Below, in pieces: positions 62,264 through 64,000 of a stretch of DNA of 64,000 nucleotides. Position numbers and translations under genes: made by a program. The DNA lies in NCBI GenBank assembly GCA_947494705.1, contig CANLVN010000003.1, forward strand, positions 434,001-498,000, read 5' to 3'. The first letter of the stretch is position 1, and the number at the start of each line of letters is the position of its first letter. The DNA comes from an uncultured Erythrobacter sp. (lineage in GTDB: Bacteria; Pseudomonadota; Alphaproteobacteria; Sphingomonadales; Sphingomonadaceae). The notes below the pieces were generated by a model. It was not told the origin of the DNA. It was given only the letters and a program-made list of their open reading frames with translations, and did not search any database.

Positions 62264-63628
62264 ATGGCTTCACGCGCCGACAATATCGCCAGCAACATGA
62301 ACTTCGGCAATTTTGCCCAAGCTACCGAGCTGCGCCAACGGATCTGGTTCACCATTGGTGCGCTGATCATTTTCCGTTTCCTGAGCTTTGTCCCGCTGCC
62401 TGGCGTCAACCCGCTGGCGCTCGACCTGCTCGCTGAGCAGTCGCAGGGGACGATCCTCGATATGTTCAACATGTTCACCGGCGGCGCGCTGGCGAATATG
62501 AGCCTGATTGCATTGGGCGTCATGCCCTACATCACGGCCTCGATCGTAGTGCAGATGGCATCCGCGCTGCACCCCACGCTCGCTGCACTCAAGAAAGAGG
62601 GCGCGACCGGGCGGCAGAAGCTGAATCAGTATACGCGCTACGGCACCGTCTTCCTTTGCGCGATTCAGGGCTATTTCCTCGCAACGGGGCTCGAGAGTTT
62701 TGCCAGCAACCAGGGCATCGCTGCGGTGGTGAACCCGGGCTATGGCTTTCGTATCGGCGCCGTGATTAGCCTTGTTGGCGGGACCATGTTCCTGCTGTGG
62801 CTGGGCGAACAGATCACATCGCGCGGGATTGGCAACGGCGTTTCGCTCATCATCATGGCGGGCATCGTGGCGCAGTTCCCGACCTTCACGATGAACATGT
62901 TCGAAGGCGGGCGCACCGGTTCGATCGCGCCGACGATAATCATCACCTTCATCCTCATGGTTGTGGCACTGATCCTGCTGATCAGCTTCGTCGAGCGCGC
63001 CCAACGCCGCCTGTTGATCCAGTATCCCAAGCGCGCGACGCAACAAGGCATGATGCAGGCCGACCGTTCGCACCTGCCGCTCAAGCTCAACACCGCTGGT
63101 GTGATCCCGCCGATCTTTGCAAGCTCGCTGCTGCTGCTGCCACTTACGATCAGTTCCTTCGCCGGCAACTCGGTGGACACCACCAGCGGCTTTGGCTCGA
63201 CAATCGTGTGGCTCAACCAGTATCTTGCACATGGGCAGCCGATCTACATGGCGCTTTATGCCATCGGGATCGTGTTCTTCTGCTTCTTCTACACCGCCGT
63301 GGTGTTCGACCCGGAAGAGACCGCCGACAACCTCAAGCGCAATGGCGGCTTCATTCCCGGTATTCGGCCCGGCAAACGGACCGCTGATTATCTCGAGTAT
63401 GTGTTGACACGTATCACTGTGGTTGGCGCGATCTACCTGACGGTCGTTTGCGTTGTGCCCGAATACATGATCGCGCAGACGGGTATTCCGCTTTTCCTTG
63501 GCGGGACCAGCCTGCTCATCGTCGTGAACGTCACGGTCGACACGATTAGCCAGATCCAATCACACTTGCTGGCTCACCAATACGGCGACCTTATCAAAAA
63601 GGCCAAGTTGAAAGGCCGGATGCGCTGA
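62264..63628 (+). CDS. secY: Protein translocase subunit SecY
   Basis: 454 residues, ten transmembrane helices of the Sec channel. RIWFTIGALIIFRFLSFVPLPGVNP (TM1), plug region GGALANMSLIALGVMPYITASIVVQ, ATGRQKLNQYTRYGT, GIGNGVSLIIMAGIVAQFP, LPLKLNTAGVIPPIFASSLLLLP and the C-terminal cytosolic loop KRNGGFIPGIRPGKRTADYLEYVLTRIT followed by SHLLAHQYGDLIKKAKLKGRMR. All hallmarks present. It is preceded by a 149-bp spacer with a hairpin. Confidence 0.98.
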   Translation: MASRADNIASNMNFGNFAQATELRQRIWFTIGALIIFRFLSFVPLPGVNPLALDLLAEQSQGTILDMFNMFTGGALANMSLIALGVMPYITASIVVQMASALHPTLAALKKEGATGRQKLNQYTRYGTVFLCAIQGYFLATGLESFASNQGIAAVVNPGYGFRIGAVISLVGGTMFLLWLGEQITSRGIGNGVSLIIMAGIVAQFPTFTMNMFEGGRTGSIAPTIIITFILMVVALILLISFVERAQRRLLIQYPKRATQQGMMQADRSHLPLKLNTAGVIPPIFASSLLLLPLTISSFAGNSVDTTSGFGSTIVWLNQYLAHGQPIYMALYAIGIVFFCFFYTAVVFDPEETADNLKRNGGFIPGIRPGKRTADYLEYVLTRITVVGAIYLTVVCVVPEYMIAQTGIPLFLGGTSLLIVVNVTVDTISQIQSHLLAHQYGDLIKKAKLKGRMR

Positions 63629-63701
63629 CGCATAGTTCGCCGCGCACCAATGGAGAGCGACGCGCGATTCTTGGAATTGCGCGGGTAACAGGGGACCTTT
63701 C

Positions 63702-64000
63702 GTGAATATCATTCTTCTTGGCCCTCCCGGCGCGGGCAAAGGCACGCAGAGCGCAGGCTTGGTTGCTCGCCACGGCATGAAGCAGCTCTCCACCGGTGAC
63801 ATGCTGCGCGCAGCAGTGAAGGCCGGGACGCCTGTCGGTCTTGAGGCGAAAGCCGTGATGGATCGCGGCGAACTTGTTTCCGACGATATCGTCTCCGCCC
63901 TCATCGATGAGAACCTTGACGCAATGGCTGCCAACGAGGGTGCAATCTTCGACGGTTATCCGCGCACTGCTGCACAGGCGAGCGACCTTGATCGGATTCT
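63702..64000 (+). CDS. adk: Adenylate kinase (partial, 5' part)
   Basis: GTG start at 63702; the reading frame runs off the right edge (99 full codons). NIILLGPPGAGKGTQSAGLVARHG (P-loop), KQLSTGDMLRAAVKAGTPVG, MDRGELVSDDIVSALI and FDGYPRTAAQASDL are diagnostic. Interconverts ATP+AMP and 2 ADP. Placed 73 bp after secY, as commonly in this operon. Confidence 0.97.
   Translation, partial: MNIILLGPPGAGKGTQSAGLVARHGMKQLSTGDMLRAAVKAGTPVGLEAKAVMDRGELVSDDIVSALIDENLDAMAANEGAIFDGYPRTAAQASDLDRI

Overview
The window is high-GC chromosomal DNA from an alphaproteobacterium. Gene content and order suggest Sphingomonadales, most likely Erythrobacteraceae: a type II DAHP synthase, a HisKA_2-type kinase, tandem PilZ and GNAT/TsaB genes, and an unbroken str-S10-spc ribosomal cluster. 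The genus is an inference; no 16S gene is present. Protein-level calls rest on motifs read by eye and on gene order, with no database search.

Layout. 1-2.3 kb (minus): NifU-like Fe-S scaffold, nitroreductase, tsaB and a partial rimI. 2.4-8.1 kb (plus): secreted M16 peptidase, DAHP synthase, and a membrane protein whose GGDEF motif is degenerate. 8.2-12.1 kb (plus): ergothioneine genes egtB and egtD, a renalase-like flavoprotein and KDPG aldolase (eda), followed by tRNA-Gln(UUG) on the minus strand. 12.2-25.3 kb is mixed housekeeping and redox: sugar-type symporter, YghU glutathione transferase, topoisomerase IB, HisKA_2 kinase, glutamine-dependent NAD synthetase, AmpG-like transporter, azoR and pirin divergent from a LysR regulator, a GST, and trhO. 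25.3-36.3 kb: ilvE with a long structured leader, lipoproteins, tlyA, tspO, ubiK, recO, leuB, a polyprenyl-phosphate sugar transferase facing a PMT-type mannosyltransferase, and metZ with a foldable leader. 36.8-45 kb: SulP transporter, isomerase, a ToxR-like TPR regulator, a double-PilZ protein, apaG, a LysR regulator, a small HTH operon and a MarR-like regulator.

45.3-46.8 kb is the clearest foreign insert: one visibly AT-richer gene for a pentapeptide-repeat membrane protein, bounded by hairpins and sitting directly in front of the ribosomal superoperon. 47.2-64 kb is the str-S10-spc cluster in canonical order (rpsL, rpsG, fusA, tuf, rpsJ through rplO, secY, start of adk). Strong hairpins lie at several junctions, including a perfect 29-bp inverted repeat between rpsL and rpsG and a terminator-like hairpin between rpmD and rplO.

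No CRISPR array, insertion sequence, prophage or complete defence island was seen. The observations that most deserve follow-up are the rpsL-rpsG inverted repeat, the ilvE upstream region (a 15-nt perfect Shine-Dalgarno match driving an 18-codon ORF, followed by serial hairpins), the AT-rich pentapeptide membrane gene, the GGDEF-degenerate protein that keeps its I-site, and the Met/Glu repeat lipoprotein.
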